A DNA stretch of 64,000 bases from Liopterus haemorrhoidalis (GCA_963971575.1 OZ020625.1:29487753-29551752), one strand, 5' to 3'; counted from the first letter of the stretch, positions 11,260 to 23,062 are shown. A program made the numbers and translations. The notes: a model not told the origin generated them from the letters alone.

Positions 11260-14060
11260 AATTTTGCTCAAATAGTTTTAGGTCATTTCGGACCAAACAT
11301 TTTTCTAGACTAAACAAGGTGTGAGAATTCCAAAAACTTAAACCCCAGGTCCCTATCTTTTACCTTTTTTGAGATATGAATTTTTTAATTTTTTGAAAAA
11401 TAAATGTATTTTTGTTTAGTTCTTTTTAACTAAAACTCCAGTCAAATTTTTAGGCCCCAATTTTTCTGTAGACTAAAAGAGATTAGTAAATTCCAAAAAT
11501 TTAAACCCCAGGTCTCTATCACTTACCGTTTTCGAGATATGAATTTTTGAAATTTTTGTAAAATAAATGTATTCTGGTTTAGTGCTTTTTAACAAAAATG
11601 CTAGTTTAATTTTTAGGCCCCATTATTTTTTTTTTTTTTTTGTATGTCAAAGAAGATGTAACAATTCAAAACATTTAAACCGCAGGTCTCTATCACTTAC
11701 CCTTTTCAAGATATGAATTTTTGAAATTTTTGTAAAATAAATGTATTCTGGTTTAATGCTTCTTAACAAAAATTCCATTTAAATTTTTAAGCCCCAATTT
11801 TTTTGTAAACTAAATAAAGTGTAAGGATTCCAAAAATTTAAACCGCAGGTCTCTGGTTTTTCTCGTTTTGAAGATATGATTTTTTTTAAGTTTTGAAAAA
11901 TTTTCTAATAATTTTGTTTGTTTTTTACAAAAGCTCCAATTAAAATTTTAGGCCCCAAATATTTATTTACACTAAACAAGGTATGAGAATTCCAAAAATT
12001 TAAACCGCGGGTCTCCATCTCTTACCATTTTTGAGATATGTTTTGTTCAAAATTCAATAAAATTTCAAAATTTTATTTAATTAATTTTAGGTAATTTCCG
12101 AACAAACATCATATTTTTTTAGACAAAACAAGGTGTGAGAATTCCAAAAATTCAAACCTCAATTCTCTATTTCTTACCTTTTTTGAGATATGAATTTTTT
12201 TTAATTCAAAAAATTTTCAACATTTTTCCTAATATTTTTAGGTCATTACAGACCAAACATTATATTTTTCTAGACAAAACAAGGTGTGAGAATCCCAAAA
12301 ATTCAATCCTCAAGTCTCTATCTCTTACCTTTTTTGAGATATTGATTTTTAAAAACTCCAAAAAAAAAAATCATAATGTTCCGTAATAGTTTTAGGTCTT
12401 TACGGATCAAACATTAATTTTTCTATACAAAACAAGTTGTGAGAATTCCAAAAATTCAAACCTCAAGTCTATATTTCTTACCATTTTTGAGATATGAATT
12501 TTTTTAAATTCTAAAAAAATCAAAATTATTCCAAATAGTTTTAGGTCATTACAGACCAAACATTATATTTTTCTAGACAAAACAAGGTGTGAGAATTCCA
12601 AAAATTCAAACCTCAAGTCTATATTTCTTACCATTTTTGAGATATGAATTTTTTTAAATTCTAAAAAAATCAAAATTATTCCAAATAGTTTTAGGTCATT
12701 ACAGACCAAACATTATATTTTTCTAGACAAAACAAGGTGTGAGAATTCCAAAAATTCAAACCTCAAGTCTATATTTCTTACCATTTTTGAGATATGAATT
12801 TTTTTAAATTCTAAAAAAATCAAAATTATTCCAAATAGTTTTAGGTCATTACAGACCAAACATTATATTTTTCTAGACAAAACAAAGTGTGAGAATTCCA
12901 AAAATTCAAACCTCAAGTCTATATTTCTTACCATTTTTGAGATATGAATTTTTTTAAATTCTAAAAAAATCAAAATTATTCCAAATAGTTTTAGGTCATT
13001 ACAGACCAAACATTATATTTTTCTAGACAAAACAAGGTGTGAGAATTCCAAAAATTCAAACCTCAAGTCTGTATTTCTTACCTTTTTTGAGATATGAATT
13101 TTTTTAATTAAAAAAAACAAACATTTTCCGAATAGTTTTAGGTCATTACGGACCAAACATTAAAACCACAATATTCTTATAAACTAAACAAGGTGTGAGA
13201 ATTCCAAAAATTCAAATCTCAAGTCTCTATTTCTTACCTTTTTTGAGATATGAATTTTTTTAATTCCAAAAAAAAACAAAAATTTTCCGAATATTTTTAG
13301 GTCATTACGGACCAACCATTAAAACCATAATATTCTTATAAACTAAACAAGGTGTGAGAATTCCAAAAATTCAAACCTCAAGTCTCTATTTCTTACCTTT
13401 TTTGAGATATGAATTTTTTTAATTCCAAAAAAAAAACAAAAATTTCCCGAATAGTTTTAGGTCATTACGGACCAACCATTAAAACCATAATATTCTTATA
13501 AACTAAACAAGGTGTGAGAATTCCAAAAATTCAAACCTCAAGTTTCTATTTCTTACCTTTTTTGAGATATGAATTTTTTTAATTCCAGAGAAAACAAAAA
13601 TTTTCAGAATAGTTTTAGGTCATTACGGACCAAACATTAAAACCACAATATTCTTATAAACTAAACAAGGTGTGAGAATTCCAAAAATTCAAACCTCAAA
13701 TCTCTATTTCTTACCTTTTTTTAAATATGACTTTTTATATTCCCAAAATTTTCAAAATTCATCCAATTAGTTTTAGGTCATTACGGACCAAACATTAAAA
13801 CCACAATATTCTTATAAACTAAACAAGGTGTGAGAATTATAAAAATTCAAACCTCAAGTCTTTATTTCTTACCTTTTTTGAGATATGAATTTTTATATTC
13901 CAAAAATTTTCAAAATTCACCAAATTAGTTTTAGGTCATTACGGACCAAACATTAAAACCACAATATTCTTATAGACTAAACGAGGTGTGAGGATTCCAA
14001 AAATTCAAACCGCAGGTCTCTATCTCTTACCGTTTTGAAGTTATATTTTTTTTGAAATTA
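11260..14060. repeat. Satellite family S array, block 2 (incl. 150-bp units)
   Basis: Continuation of the same array. Four near-identical 150-bp units start at 12541, 12691, 12841 and 12991 (TTAGGTCATTACAGACCAAA), which indicates recent local amplification. Flanking units are older and vary in length. Short open frames here (for example 12135-12386) are repeat artefacts. Confidence 0.93.
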
Positions 14061-14065
14061 GACAA

Positions 14066-14470
14066 AATTATCAGTGTTCTCACCTATTAATGTTGGGAGT
14101 ATTTTTCACTTAAACACCGAATATAACCACGAAACACTACAATATACACAACTGCACAATTTGTAACCACTCATTACTGTAATTTTGAAAAACTTAGGGC
14201 ACTACGAACAAAATTTGATTTTTTGTCATGAACACAAAGACGCAGATGTATTTCATAAGGTTATTCAATAACAACTAAAAATTTTATTCAATTAATAAAG
14301 TCATCAGCAGGATTAAGATAAGACATTAAATCTCTTTATATAACGAACAAAACTCATTAATATTTGTTGCGTATTTTTGTTAAGCCGACCGGTGTAACCT
14401 GGACAATGACGTTGAAGGTCCCGAGTTCGAAACCCGTCATGGATACAATTTATATGATACCATTTTTAAG
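14066..14470. other. Non-satellite module with tRNA-like B box (copy 2)
   Basis: Second copy of the 10838-11225 module in the same orientation, ~3.2 kb further on. It retains GTCCCGAGTTCGAAACCCGT, a better T-arm/B-box match, preceded by GTGTAACCTGGACAATGACG. The paired copies suggest duplication of a large array segment. Confidence 0.55.
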
Positions 14471-14479
14471 ATGATTTTT

Positions 14480-15420
14480 TAAAAATTCAACAAAAATTCA
14501 AAATTTTGCTCGAATAGTTTTAGGTCATTTCGGACCAAACATTACTTGTTTTCTATACTTAACAAGATGTGAGAATTCCAAAAATTCAAACCGCAAGTCT
14601 ATCTCTCTTACTGTTTTTGAAATATGAATTTTTCAAAATTCTACAAAATTTCAAAATTTTATTTAATTAATTTTAGGTAATTTCGGACCAAACATTAATT
14701 TATTCTAGACTAAACAAGGTATAAGGATTCAAAAAATTCAAACCTCAAGTCTCTATTTCTTACCTTTTTTGAGATATAAATTTTTTAAAATTCCAAAAAA
14801 AAAAAAAATCGAAATTTTCCCTAATAGTTTTAAGTCATTACGAGCAAAACATTTTATTTTAATAGACAAAACAAGGTGTAACGATTTCAAAAATTCAAAC
14901 CTCAAATCTCTATCTCTTACTGTTTTTGAGATGATTTTTTTTAATTCCAAAAAAATCAAAATTTTTCCCTAGTAGTTTTAGGTCATTTCGGACCAAACAT
15001 TAATCTTTTCTAGACAAAACAAGATGTAACGATTCCAAAAATTCAAACCTCAAATTTCTATCTCTTACCGTTTTTGAGATATGAATTTTTTTAAATTCCA
15101 AAAAAAAAATCAAAAATTTCCCTAGTAGTTTTAGATCATTACGGACCAAACATTAACTTTTTCTAAACAAAACAAGGCGTGAGAATTCCAAAAATTCAAA
15201 CCTCAAGACTCTATTTCTTACCTTTTTTGAGATATGATTTTTTTTAAATTAATAAATATGTCAACATTTTTTTAATTTGTTTTGGGTCGTTTCGGACCAA
15301 ACTTTTATTTATTCTAGATGTAATGATTCCAAAAATTCAAACCTCAAATCTGTCTTCTATCTTTTTAAGATACAATTTTTCTTTTTAAATTAAAAAAATA
15401 ATATTTTGCTTAGTTAGTTT
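14480..15420. repeat. Satellite family S array, block 3 (decaying edge)
   Basis: Further units with the AAACAAGGTGTAACGATTCC-type core. They become increasingly diverged and shorter towards 15420, where the array fades into ordinary intron. Confidence 0.9.
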
Positions 15421-15649
15421 TCGCCCATTTCGGAACTTTCGCAAAAAAAATCTCAAATAATTCTTTTATTTTAATATGATTTAAAATATTTTCTATTATT
15501 AGGAATCTTTAGAGGCCCTATGTTCCACCTAAAAGTAATGGAATTATATTAAGAAACTCAGGGGTGTCAATAATCTATAAAATAACCCTATCACATTTCA
15601 AAATTTAATTCCAAATTATCATTATTATTTGGGGTTTATCAAGTCTTAT

Positions 15650-15841
15650 CAGTGGCGGCGCTAGCTCTTAAAATTAGGGGGAGGGAGGAAATTTTTTAGT
15701 AAAATTTGGGGGGGCAAATACAAGTGGTGACCTAAAAAAAAAGAATACTTCTATAATACATTTTTCTCCAAACAATTCTGGGCAGGGCAACTGGGGGCCA
15801 GACCAGTTTGGGGGGGGGTCTCCCCGCTAGCACCACCACTG
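15650..15841. mobile_element. hAT-type MITE, 192 bp, G-rich
   Basis: Inverted ends CAGTGGCGGCGCTAGC and GCTAGCACCACCACTG. The flanks match in 7 of 8 positions (AGTCTTAT left, GGTCTTAT right), fitting the 8-bp target duplication of hAT elements. The interior carries G runs (GGGGGAGGGAGG, GGGGGGGGG). It lies 74 bp before the next GLDC exon. No transposase. Confidence 0.8.
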
Positions 15842-15915
15842 GGTCTTATTAAGCTTCCACCTATCGAAAATTTCAGTTAACTTATTATTATTATTATTAT
15901 TATTTTGTGTTTCAG

Positions 15916-16110
15916 GGTTCCTGTACTATGAAACTAAATTCAACAACCGAAATGATGCCTTGTTCTTTTCGCCATTTCACAGACATTCACCCTTTTGCAC
16001 CAGTTGCACAATCTTTAGGATACTTTCAACTTTTTGAAGAATTAGAAAAGGACCTATGCTCCATTACAGGGTACGACAAGATAAGCTTCCAACCAAACAG
16101 CGGAGCTCAA
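15916..16110 (+). CDS. GLDC: GLDC exon 3 of window
   Basis: Acceptor TTTCAG, donor GTAAGT; exactly 65 codons in phase 0. It begins [15 protein letters not shown], the highly conserved start of the C-terminal PLP-binding half of the P-protein. It continues through [21 protein letters not shown] and SFQPNSGAQ. The frame joins the preceding ...VHSMIPL without a gap. Confidence 0.97.
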
Positions 16111-16295
16111 GTAAGTTAATTTAGCTGTATTTATTTATCCCGGGAATTTAGTACCCGGGAGATTGATACCCGGGATCATATACAGGGTGAATTATTTACT
16201 GTGCAACATGCAGATTTCACATTCAATGTAAAAGAATTGAGTTATTTCAAAAGCAACATAGCCATAAAACAAATAAAGTTTGGAACAGACTTATA

Positions 16296-16695
16296 CAGTC
16301 TGTTCCAAACGGTTAAGCGGAACTAGATTTTGCAATCTAGTTACTTTCATCATTTAAATCATGCTTTTCGGCCGTTTTGTTTAAGCTTTGTAAATCATAA
16401 TTGCAACAAATATTTTTTGTTGTATCATTTTAAAATGTAATATTCTTTATATTTTGATTTTTTGTGTCATTCTTAATACAAATATCCCATTTATTTATTT
16501 TTTTGTCATTAAAATATGTAAGAAATTTAATATCAGTTTGACATATGTCATTCGTTTCCTTGGTTTCATTGTTGGAATTTTAAATTTTGACATTCCAACG
16601 TGAAAAATAAAATAACCCAAGCAAGGTCCCTTTTCGTGACAACCTAAAAGAACGAAATTCCCATTTAGTTCCGCCTAACCGTTTGCAGCAGACTG
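16296..16695. mobile_element. Mariner-type MITE, CAGTCTGTTCC family
   Basis: Ends CAGTCTGTTCCAAACGGTTA and CGTTTGCAGCAGACTG, with TA on both sides. The interior is reverse-oriented relative to the copies at 16882, 18841 and 28667. Immediately left, GTTTGGAACAGACT mirrors its own terminus, suggesting an abutting second end. Confidence 0.85.
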
Positions 16696-16881
16696 TACTA
16701 GCTGTCAAATTAATTAAATTTATAATGTACACTACGGATATTTGTTCTGTTAATTTTTGTTTGTATGTTAATATAACCAAACTAATAAAAATTCATTTAT
16801 TATTTCTAATTTACTATTTTTTAGGCGTTTAGGAACTTTATCATGTGAAATGACTTTTATGCCTAATCACCAGTGCATATA

Positions 16882-17289
16882 CAGTCTGTTTCAAGCGCTT
16901 AGGCGGAACTAAATGGGAATTTCGTTCTTTTTAGGTTGTCACGACAAGGGACCTTGCTTGGGTTATTTCATTTTTCACGTTGCAATGTCAAAATTTAAAA
17001 TAACAACAATGAAACCATGGAAACGAATGACCTATGTCAAAATTAAATTATTTTTTTAATATATTTTAATGACAAAAAAAAATAATAAATGGGAAATTTG
17101 TATTAAGAATGACACAAAAAATCAAAATATAAAGAAAATGACAATTTAAAATGATATTAACCTTAACAAAAATGTGTATTGTAAGTATGATTTACAAAGC
17201 TTAAACAAAACGGTCGAAAAGCACACTTTAAACGATGAAAGTAACTAGATTGCAAAATTTAGTTCCGCTTAACCGTTTGGAACAGACTG
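16882..17289. mobile_element. Mariner-type MITE, CAGTCTGTTCC family
   Basis: A 408-bp copy with ends CAGTCTGTTTCAAGCGCTTA and CCGTTTGGAACAGACTG, flanked by TA. It lies only 186 bp from the 16296 copy in opposite orientation, in the same GLDC intron. No open frame of interest. Confidence 0.87.
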
Positions 17290-17444
17290 TATGTTGCCAT
17301 GTATATGAACTTCCTTTCATAATTTGCTATGTTGCAAATGAAATAACTCACTTCATATACATTATATGTGAAATATGTATGTTGCTCCTTAAATAATTCA
17401 CACGGTATGACAAAAATAGTATATATATATATATATATTTTTAG

Positions 17445-17636
17445 GGTGAATATGCTGGTCTAAGAACAATTCAATGCTACCATGAAGCGAGGGACCAAGG
17501 CCATCGAGATATATGTTTAATCCCAGTCAGTGCCCATGGGACTAACCCAGCTAGTGCCCAGATGGCTGGGATGAAAGTTGAACCCATCCGGGTTAAACAA
17601 GATGGAACTATAGACATTGAAGACTTAAAAAGAAAG
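17445..17636 (+). CDS. GLDC: GLDC exon 4 of window
   Basis: Acceptor TTTTTAG after an AT dinucleotide run; donor GTATTT; 64 codons in phase 0. It encodes [20 protein letters not shown], then [23 protein letters not shown], the conserved [10 protein letters not shown] loop of the PLP domain. It ends ...IDIEDLKRK. Confidence 0.97.
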
Positions 17637-17708
17637 GTATTTTAAAATTTCAATAAGTGACCCAATTTCTTGTGTAGTTTTTCACCTCTTAAAACTGTTT
17701 TGCGTTTA

Positions 17709-18146
17709 TTGTCAACTGATACTACCGATAGAGGCGCCACTGCATTGTACATCATGGCTGACGCAGATAGGATATTTTTAACAGGTTCAATGGTATCTTC
17801 ATGTGATATTTATTGAAATTAATTTATTATTCAATATGAGGGTTGCGTTAAATGAAATTTTCCGTTTTCTCAGTGCCCAAGTAACCTCTATGGTTATAAT
17901 TGAAGGTAATAAGGCTTTTTTGCCACGTTTCGGAACACGATCAAAACTTAGGTCTCTATCACGACCTACTTTTGCATTGCAAAGATAAACACAACAATTC
18001 ACGTTGCATTTAATTTTTTCTTGCAATTTTAAAGACATTTTTTTAAAAACTTGCTATGAAAACAACAGTAAACAGACTCGACTATCCTCCACCTGTCAGT
18101 TTCTCAAAATCTCACTAGAGGCGCTTCAGTTATTGTCAGTTGACAA
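17709..18146 (-). pseudogene. Deleted THAP-domain transposon derivative
   Basis: Inverted ends TTGTCAACTGATACTACC and its counterpart ...ATTGTCAGTTGACAA bound a ~438-bp element. On the - strand an ATG (18038) opens a 79-codon frame whose start reads CNVNCCVYLCNAKVGRDRDL, then SFDRVPKRGKK. That is the spacing of the first Cys pair and the HRFPK-like segment of a THAP zinc finger, the DNA-binding domain of P-element-like and some other transposases. The remaining His and Cys ligands and the catalytic region are absent. A shorter relative with the same ATG context is at 47174-47442. Confidence 0.6.
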
Positions 18147-18659
18147 TATTCCTTTTTTTTAAAGAACGAAGTAGATGGCACTGTGAGCGTGGCCAGTTTT
18201 ACACTGTACCAAATTAAATTTTATAATTTAAAATAAATTTTGCGGTAAATTCAAATTTGACGTTTCAAAATTTATATTTTTAAAATAGTTATAATTTAAA
18301 TGCATAAAATTGCTATTATTTTTAATTTCTAAATAAATTGTAAAATATTTTATTTTTAAATCATTTAAAATTTAACTAAAATATATTATTCATACAAACC
18401 TGTCACATAAAAAATAATATAACAATTGAAAATTAAATTAAAATTTATTATTTATACAGAACTTATAACAAATAAGTAAGAAAAATATATAAAATAATAT
18501 TGGAAATCAGTCCGAATCATCAATGGATTGATTCTTCTTCACTTCAAGTTTATATTTAATCGACACTATAACACAAACGTAATACGTACGTAAATGCATA
18601 TAACAACAACACAAATTATTAATATGGCGCTCATTGACAGCAAAGAATATGACAGAGTT
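18147..18659. other. GLDC intron, nothing recognised
   Basis: Very AT-rich intron between two transposon remnants. I see no coding or repeat structure. Confidence 0.5.
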
Positions 18660-18838
18660 GACAGCAAAACAACTGTTGTGTTTGGAACCAGAGGCGTATA
18701 CACACAGATGTCGAACTATTCGTAAGGCACTAATTTCCTTAGCTTTAAACGATGCCTTGAACGTTAAAACTATTAACTAAACATATCCATAACGCACAGT
18801 GAACAGTCAAATAATTTAAAGAGCTCTGAACGCAGCTT
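18660..18838. mobile_element. Truncated dispersed MITE end
   Basis: Contains CTATTCGTAAGGCACTAATT and ends AAAGAGCTCTGAACGCAGCTTTA. This corresponds to one end of the element seen complete at 58260-58814 and to a relic near 2030-2180. Confidence 0.55.
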
Positions 18839-18840
18839 TA

Positions 18841-19248
18841 CACTCTGTTCCAAACGGTTAGGCGGAACTAAGTGGGAATTTTGTTCTTTTAAGTTGTCAC
18901 GAGAAGGGACCTGGCTTGGGTTATTTCATTTTTCACGTTGGAATGTCAAAATTTAAAATTTCAACAATGAAACCATGGAAACGAATGACATATGTCAAAA
19001 TTAAATTATTATTTTTTACGTATTTTGATGACAAAAAAATAAATAAATGGGAAATTTGTATTAAAAATGACACAAAAAATCAAAATATAAAGAAAATGAC
19101 ATTTTAAAATGATATTAACCTTAACCAAAAAATGTTTATTGAAAGTATGATTTACAAAGCGTAAACAAAAGGCCGAAAAGCACGATTTAAACGATGAAAG
19201 TAACTAGATTGCAAAATCTAGTTCCGCTTAACCGTTTGGAACAGACTG
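18841..19248. mobile_element. Mariner-type MITE, CAGTCTGTTCC family
   Basis: A 408-bp copy with ends CACTCTGTTCCAAACGGTTA and CCGTTTGGAACAGACTG, flanked by TA (18839-18840 and 19249-19250). The same interior as 16882-17289 and 28667-29074. It is inserted directly against the truncated MITE to its left. Confidence 0.87.
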
Positions 19249-19780
19249 TAGTAATCTTAATGTTAATTTTATATTATTTAACATAAAAATAACACTGTCA
19301 TACACAATTATTTTTATACTTTTTTAAGTTGAAATAAAGTCTGTTCCTTTGGTTTAGGCGGAACTAGATTTTCAATTCTAGTTACTTTTACCGATTAATT
19401 GAAGCTTTTGATCATTTTGTTCAGGAAAAGCCAACTTCAATATATAAAAAAATAGCTAATGACAACTTACAAAAATCCAGGGATTGGAGGAATAACAACT
19501 GGGAAAGTGTCAACAAGACTCAAAAAGAAAAAGTGTGTTGGCGTCGTTGGTCGTTCGCATTGTTTGCAAAAATTAGAAGTTTCTTCTTATTTTTTCGTAT
19601 TCTGCTAACTGCTAAGAAGAAATTATTACTAAAGAACTAACACTATTAGTATTGTTATATCACAATAGATGGCGCTTATATTTTGTGTACTAATTTTAAT
19701 AAAAATTAAATTTTTAAGATTCAGCGCCTCTAGCGGTAGTTTCTGAATTTCAAAGTTTAAACATCGACATCGGTAGTAGA
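19249..19780. other. GLDC intron; fragment of a second CAGTCTGTTCC-like element
   Basis: Bases ~19339-19440 (AAGTCTGTTCCTTTGG, then GGCGGAACTAGATTTTCAAT) resemble a fragment near 46790-46880 and look like one end of a related MITE. The rest is unrecognised. Confidence 0.5.
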
Positions 19781-19875
19781 CATCGATGTTTTATCGATAC
19801 TATCGCCAGCTGACCATCGATGGTAAAAACATCGATGTTTTTAAAACAAACATCGATGTTTTCGATACATCGATG
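19781..19875. repeat. Cluster of five CATCGATG palindromes
   Basis: Five copies of the 8-bp palindrome CATCGATG in 95 bp, mostly as ACATCGATGTTTT, plus related ATCGATA sites. It lies in the GLDC intron about 220 bp before the exon at 20092. Spacing is irregular. It could be a decayed transposon interior or a cluster of binding sites. Confidence 0.7.
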
Positions 19876-20091
19876 TTTTTTTCCCATCCCTACAAGAAAG
19901 CACTAAAACAAATAGCTAAATCCACCTATGCCAGGTGTCGGCAACCTTAATATAATTTATTTTTTAATTTTCAACTTTCTGCCTGTACTATACAGGTTTT
20001 GTATTGTTCAGGATGTTTTACAGTGCAATTCACGCCCGGTAGTCTTTAGTCCCGCTAGTAAATCTAAAAGATTAAAAACCTTGTTTTTTAG

Positions 20092-20208
20092 GCTGAAAAA
20101 TATAGCTACAATCTATCTTGTTTGATGATAACTTATCCTTCAACAAACGGAGTTTTTGAAGAGACTGTCGCTGACGTTTGTGACATTATTCATGCCCATG
20201 GAGGACAG
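20092..20208 (+). CDS. GLDC: GLDC exon 5 of window
   Basis: Acceptor TTTTTTAG, donor GTAACA; 39 codons in phase 0. It encodes [20 protein letters not shown] followed by [19 protein letters not shown], a strongly conserved stretch of the P-protein PLP domain. The following intron is only 52 bp (20209-20260), by far the shortest in the visible gene. Confidence 0.97.
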
Positions 20209-20212
20209 GTAA

Positions 20213-20407
<195 letters not shown>

Positions 20408-20429
20408 TAAGTATTCAAAAAACCAACAT

Positions 20430-21029
20430 CCAAACTGGGGTGTTAACTGTATTAATTCAATGTTTAAACTGTCTTAACACAGATCTTAGCGTGTTACCAA
20501 TACCCCATGATCTGAATTGGGGTGTTAACTGTATTAATTCAATGTTTAAACTGACTTAACACAGATCTTAGCGTGTTACCAATGCCCCATGATCTGAATT
20601 GGGGTGTTAACTGTATTAATTCAATGTTTAAACTGACTTAACATAGATTTTAGCGTGTTACCAATGCCCCATGATCTGAACTGGGGGGTTAACTGTATTT
20701 ATTCAATGTTTAAACTGATTTAACACAGATCTTAGTGTGTTACCAACGCCCCATGATCTGAATTGGGGTGTTAACTGTATTAATTCAATGTTTAAACTGA
20801 CTTAAAACAGATCTTAGCGTGTTACCAATGCCCCATGATCTGAATTGGGGTGTTAACTGTATTAATTCAATGTTTGAACTGACTTAACACAGATCTTAGC
20901 GTGTTACCACTGCCCCATGATCTGAATTGGGGTGTTAACTGTATTCAATGTTTAAACTGACTTAACGAAGATCTTAGCGTGTTACCAATGCACCATGATC
21001 TGAATTGGGGTGTTAACTGTATTAATTCA
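20430..21029. repeat. 82-bp minisatellite (left part, ~7 copies)
   Basis: Tandem units of exactly 82 bp (CTGAATTGG at 20512 and 20594, CTGAACTGG at 20676, and onward), built on GGGGTGTTAACTGTATTAAT, CAATGTTTAAACTGACTTAA, CACAGATCTTAGCGTGTTAC and CAATGCCCCATGATCTGAATT. It starts ~25 bp after the exon donor and is interrupted at 21030 by a Penelope-like insertion. It resumes at ~22830. Confidence 0.95.
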
Positions 21030-22791
21030 TGCAGACACCTTTATTTTGGACGTTTGCCATTGCTGATAGTACTAGGCTAGAATAGTACAATATAATGAGT
21101 ATTAGTATCAAAAAGATATAATACTTCAAGAGTAATATAAAAAATTCGGACGTTTCGGAAACTGCTCAACAATCTGTTTCCGTCTTCAGCGATCACGAGA
21201 AGTGATAAACATTTCAGTTTTCTTCGAGTTTTTATACCTAGTATTGTAAGAGTGGGAGCAGGTTATAGGTGCGTTGCTATTGGTTGGGTGGTTGGGATCA
21301 GGTATGGGTAGGGACGCGACTACCTGCGGAGGATTAACGACCGGATTAAGGTTGTTTGTCACATTATTGTGTTGTAATGAGTTGTTTGTTACTGGATTAG
21401 TGACTTGAGGATTAACAGGATTGTTTTGAATAATGGAAAGCCAGAGTTGAGGAAATTCTATGCTGGCTTGGCTGACAGCATCTCCAGAGTTTTCGATCAA
21501 AGCAGACTCTTTCAATTTTCTCTTGAACTTGTTTTCCTCATACATTAAGGGTTTAGCATCTTTCCATTGGAAATGGTGTTCATTTTCCCAAGCATGTTCA
21601 GCCAGTTTGGAACTGTAAATTTCGCCCTGTTGAACTTTCTTCTTATGCTCGTTTACCCTAACATGTAGAGGTCTGCAAGTCTCGCCAATATATTGTTTCC
21701 CGCACTGGCAGGGAATAGAGTAGACACAGTTTTTGTTTAGGACAGATTTGGGTTTTGTACATGATAGGATAGATCTTAAAGTCGAACTCGATTTGAAGGC
21801 TACTTGGATATTATGCTTCTTTAGTATCTTACCAATTTTCTCAGATACTCCTTTATAATAGGGCATAGAGACATATCTCTATAGTATTATTACTGATGCT
21901 ATCAATCATAAGAAAAATGACACACCTAGAACTGACGAAGTGAGATATGTCTCTATGCCCTATTATAAAGGAGTATCTGAGAAAATTGGTAAGATACTAA
22001 AGAAGCATAATATCCAAGTAGCCTTCAAATCGAGTTCGACTTTAAGATCTATCCTATCATGTACAAAATCCAAATCTGTCCTAAACAAAAACTGTGTCTA
22101 CTCTATTCCCTGCCAGTGCGGGAAACAATATATTGGCGAGACTTGCAGACCTCTACATGTTAGGGTAAACGAGCATAAGAAGAAAGTTCAACAGGGCGAA
22201 ATTTACAGTTCCAAACTGGCTGAACATGCTTGGGAAAATGAACACCATTTCCAATGGAAAGATGCTAAACCTTTAATGTATGAGGAAAACAAGTTCAAGA
22301 GAAAATTGAAAGAGTCTGCTTTGATCGAAAACTCTGGAGATGCTGTCAGCCAAGCCAGCATAGAATTTCCTCAACTCTGGCTTTCCATTATTCAAAACAA
22401 TCCTGTTAATCCTCAAGTCACTAATCCAGTAACAAACAACTCATTACAACACAATAATGTGACAAACAACCTTAATCCGGTCGTTAATCCTCCGCAGGTA
22501 GTCGCGTCCCTACCCATACCTGATCCCAACCACCCAACCAATAGCAACGCACCTATAACCTGCTCCCACTCTTACAATACTAGGTATAAAAACTCGAAGA
22601 AAACTGAAATGTTTATCACTTCTCGTGATCGCTGAAGACGGAAACAGATTGTTGAGCAGTTTCCGAAACGTCCGAATTTTTTATATTACTCTTGAAGTAT
22701 TATATCTTTTTGATACTAATACTCATTATATTGTACTATTCTAGCCTAGTACTATCAGCAATGGCAAACGTCCAAAATAAAGGTGTCTGCA
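21030..22791. mobile_element. Penelope-like element: inverted dimer of GIY-YIG 3' ends
   Basis: Two arms of equal length (21030-21879 and 21942-22791, 850 bp each) in inverted orientation around a 62-bp spacer. Each arm encodes the same ~225-residue C-terminal part of a Penelope-like retroelement: - strand 21186-21866, + strand 21940-22635. The fragment carries a GIY-YIG nuclease domain (CVYSIPCQCGKQYIGETCRP, then LHVRVNEHKKK) followed by an Asn/Pro-rich tail. The only arm difference I noticed is TKPKS versus TKSKS. The spacer extends the + strand frame upstream (TDEVRYVSMPYYKG). No reverse transcriptase is present. This arrangement suits partial inverted copies typical of Penelope-like insertions. 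It sits inside the 82-bp minisatellite. Confidence 0.9.
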
Positions 22792-22829
22792 TTAATATTG
22801 GACCATTGCAAAATAATTTCAAAGATATT

Positions 22830-23035
22830 ATGTATTAATTCAATGTTTAAACTGACTTAACACAGATCTTAGCGTGTTACCAATGCCCCATGATCTGAAT
22901 TGGGGTGTTAACTGTATTCAATGTTTAAACTGACTTAACAGAGATCTTAGCGTGTTACCAATGCCCCATGATCTGAATTGGGGTGTTAACTGTATTAATT
23001 CAATGTTTAAACTGACTTAACATTGATCTTAGTGT
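22830..23035. repeat. 82-bp minisatellite (right part, ~2.5 copies)
   Basis: Resumption of the 20430-21029 array beyond the Penelope-like insertion. One unit is shortened (GTATTCAATG in place of GTATTAATTCAATG), as also seen at 20940. It ends about 25 bp before the acceptor of the next exon, so the array spans nearly the whole original intron. Confidence 0.93.
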
Positions 23036-23062
23036 GTTTATGATGTATTTTTTTGGTTTTAG

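Noticed and set aside
21186..22635. GIY-YIG frames as a group I intron homing endonuclease
   Set aside because: The CxCGKxYIGET context, Asn/Pro-rich tail and inverted terminal copies fit a Penelope-like retroelement instead.
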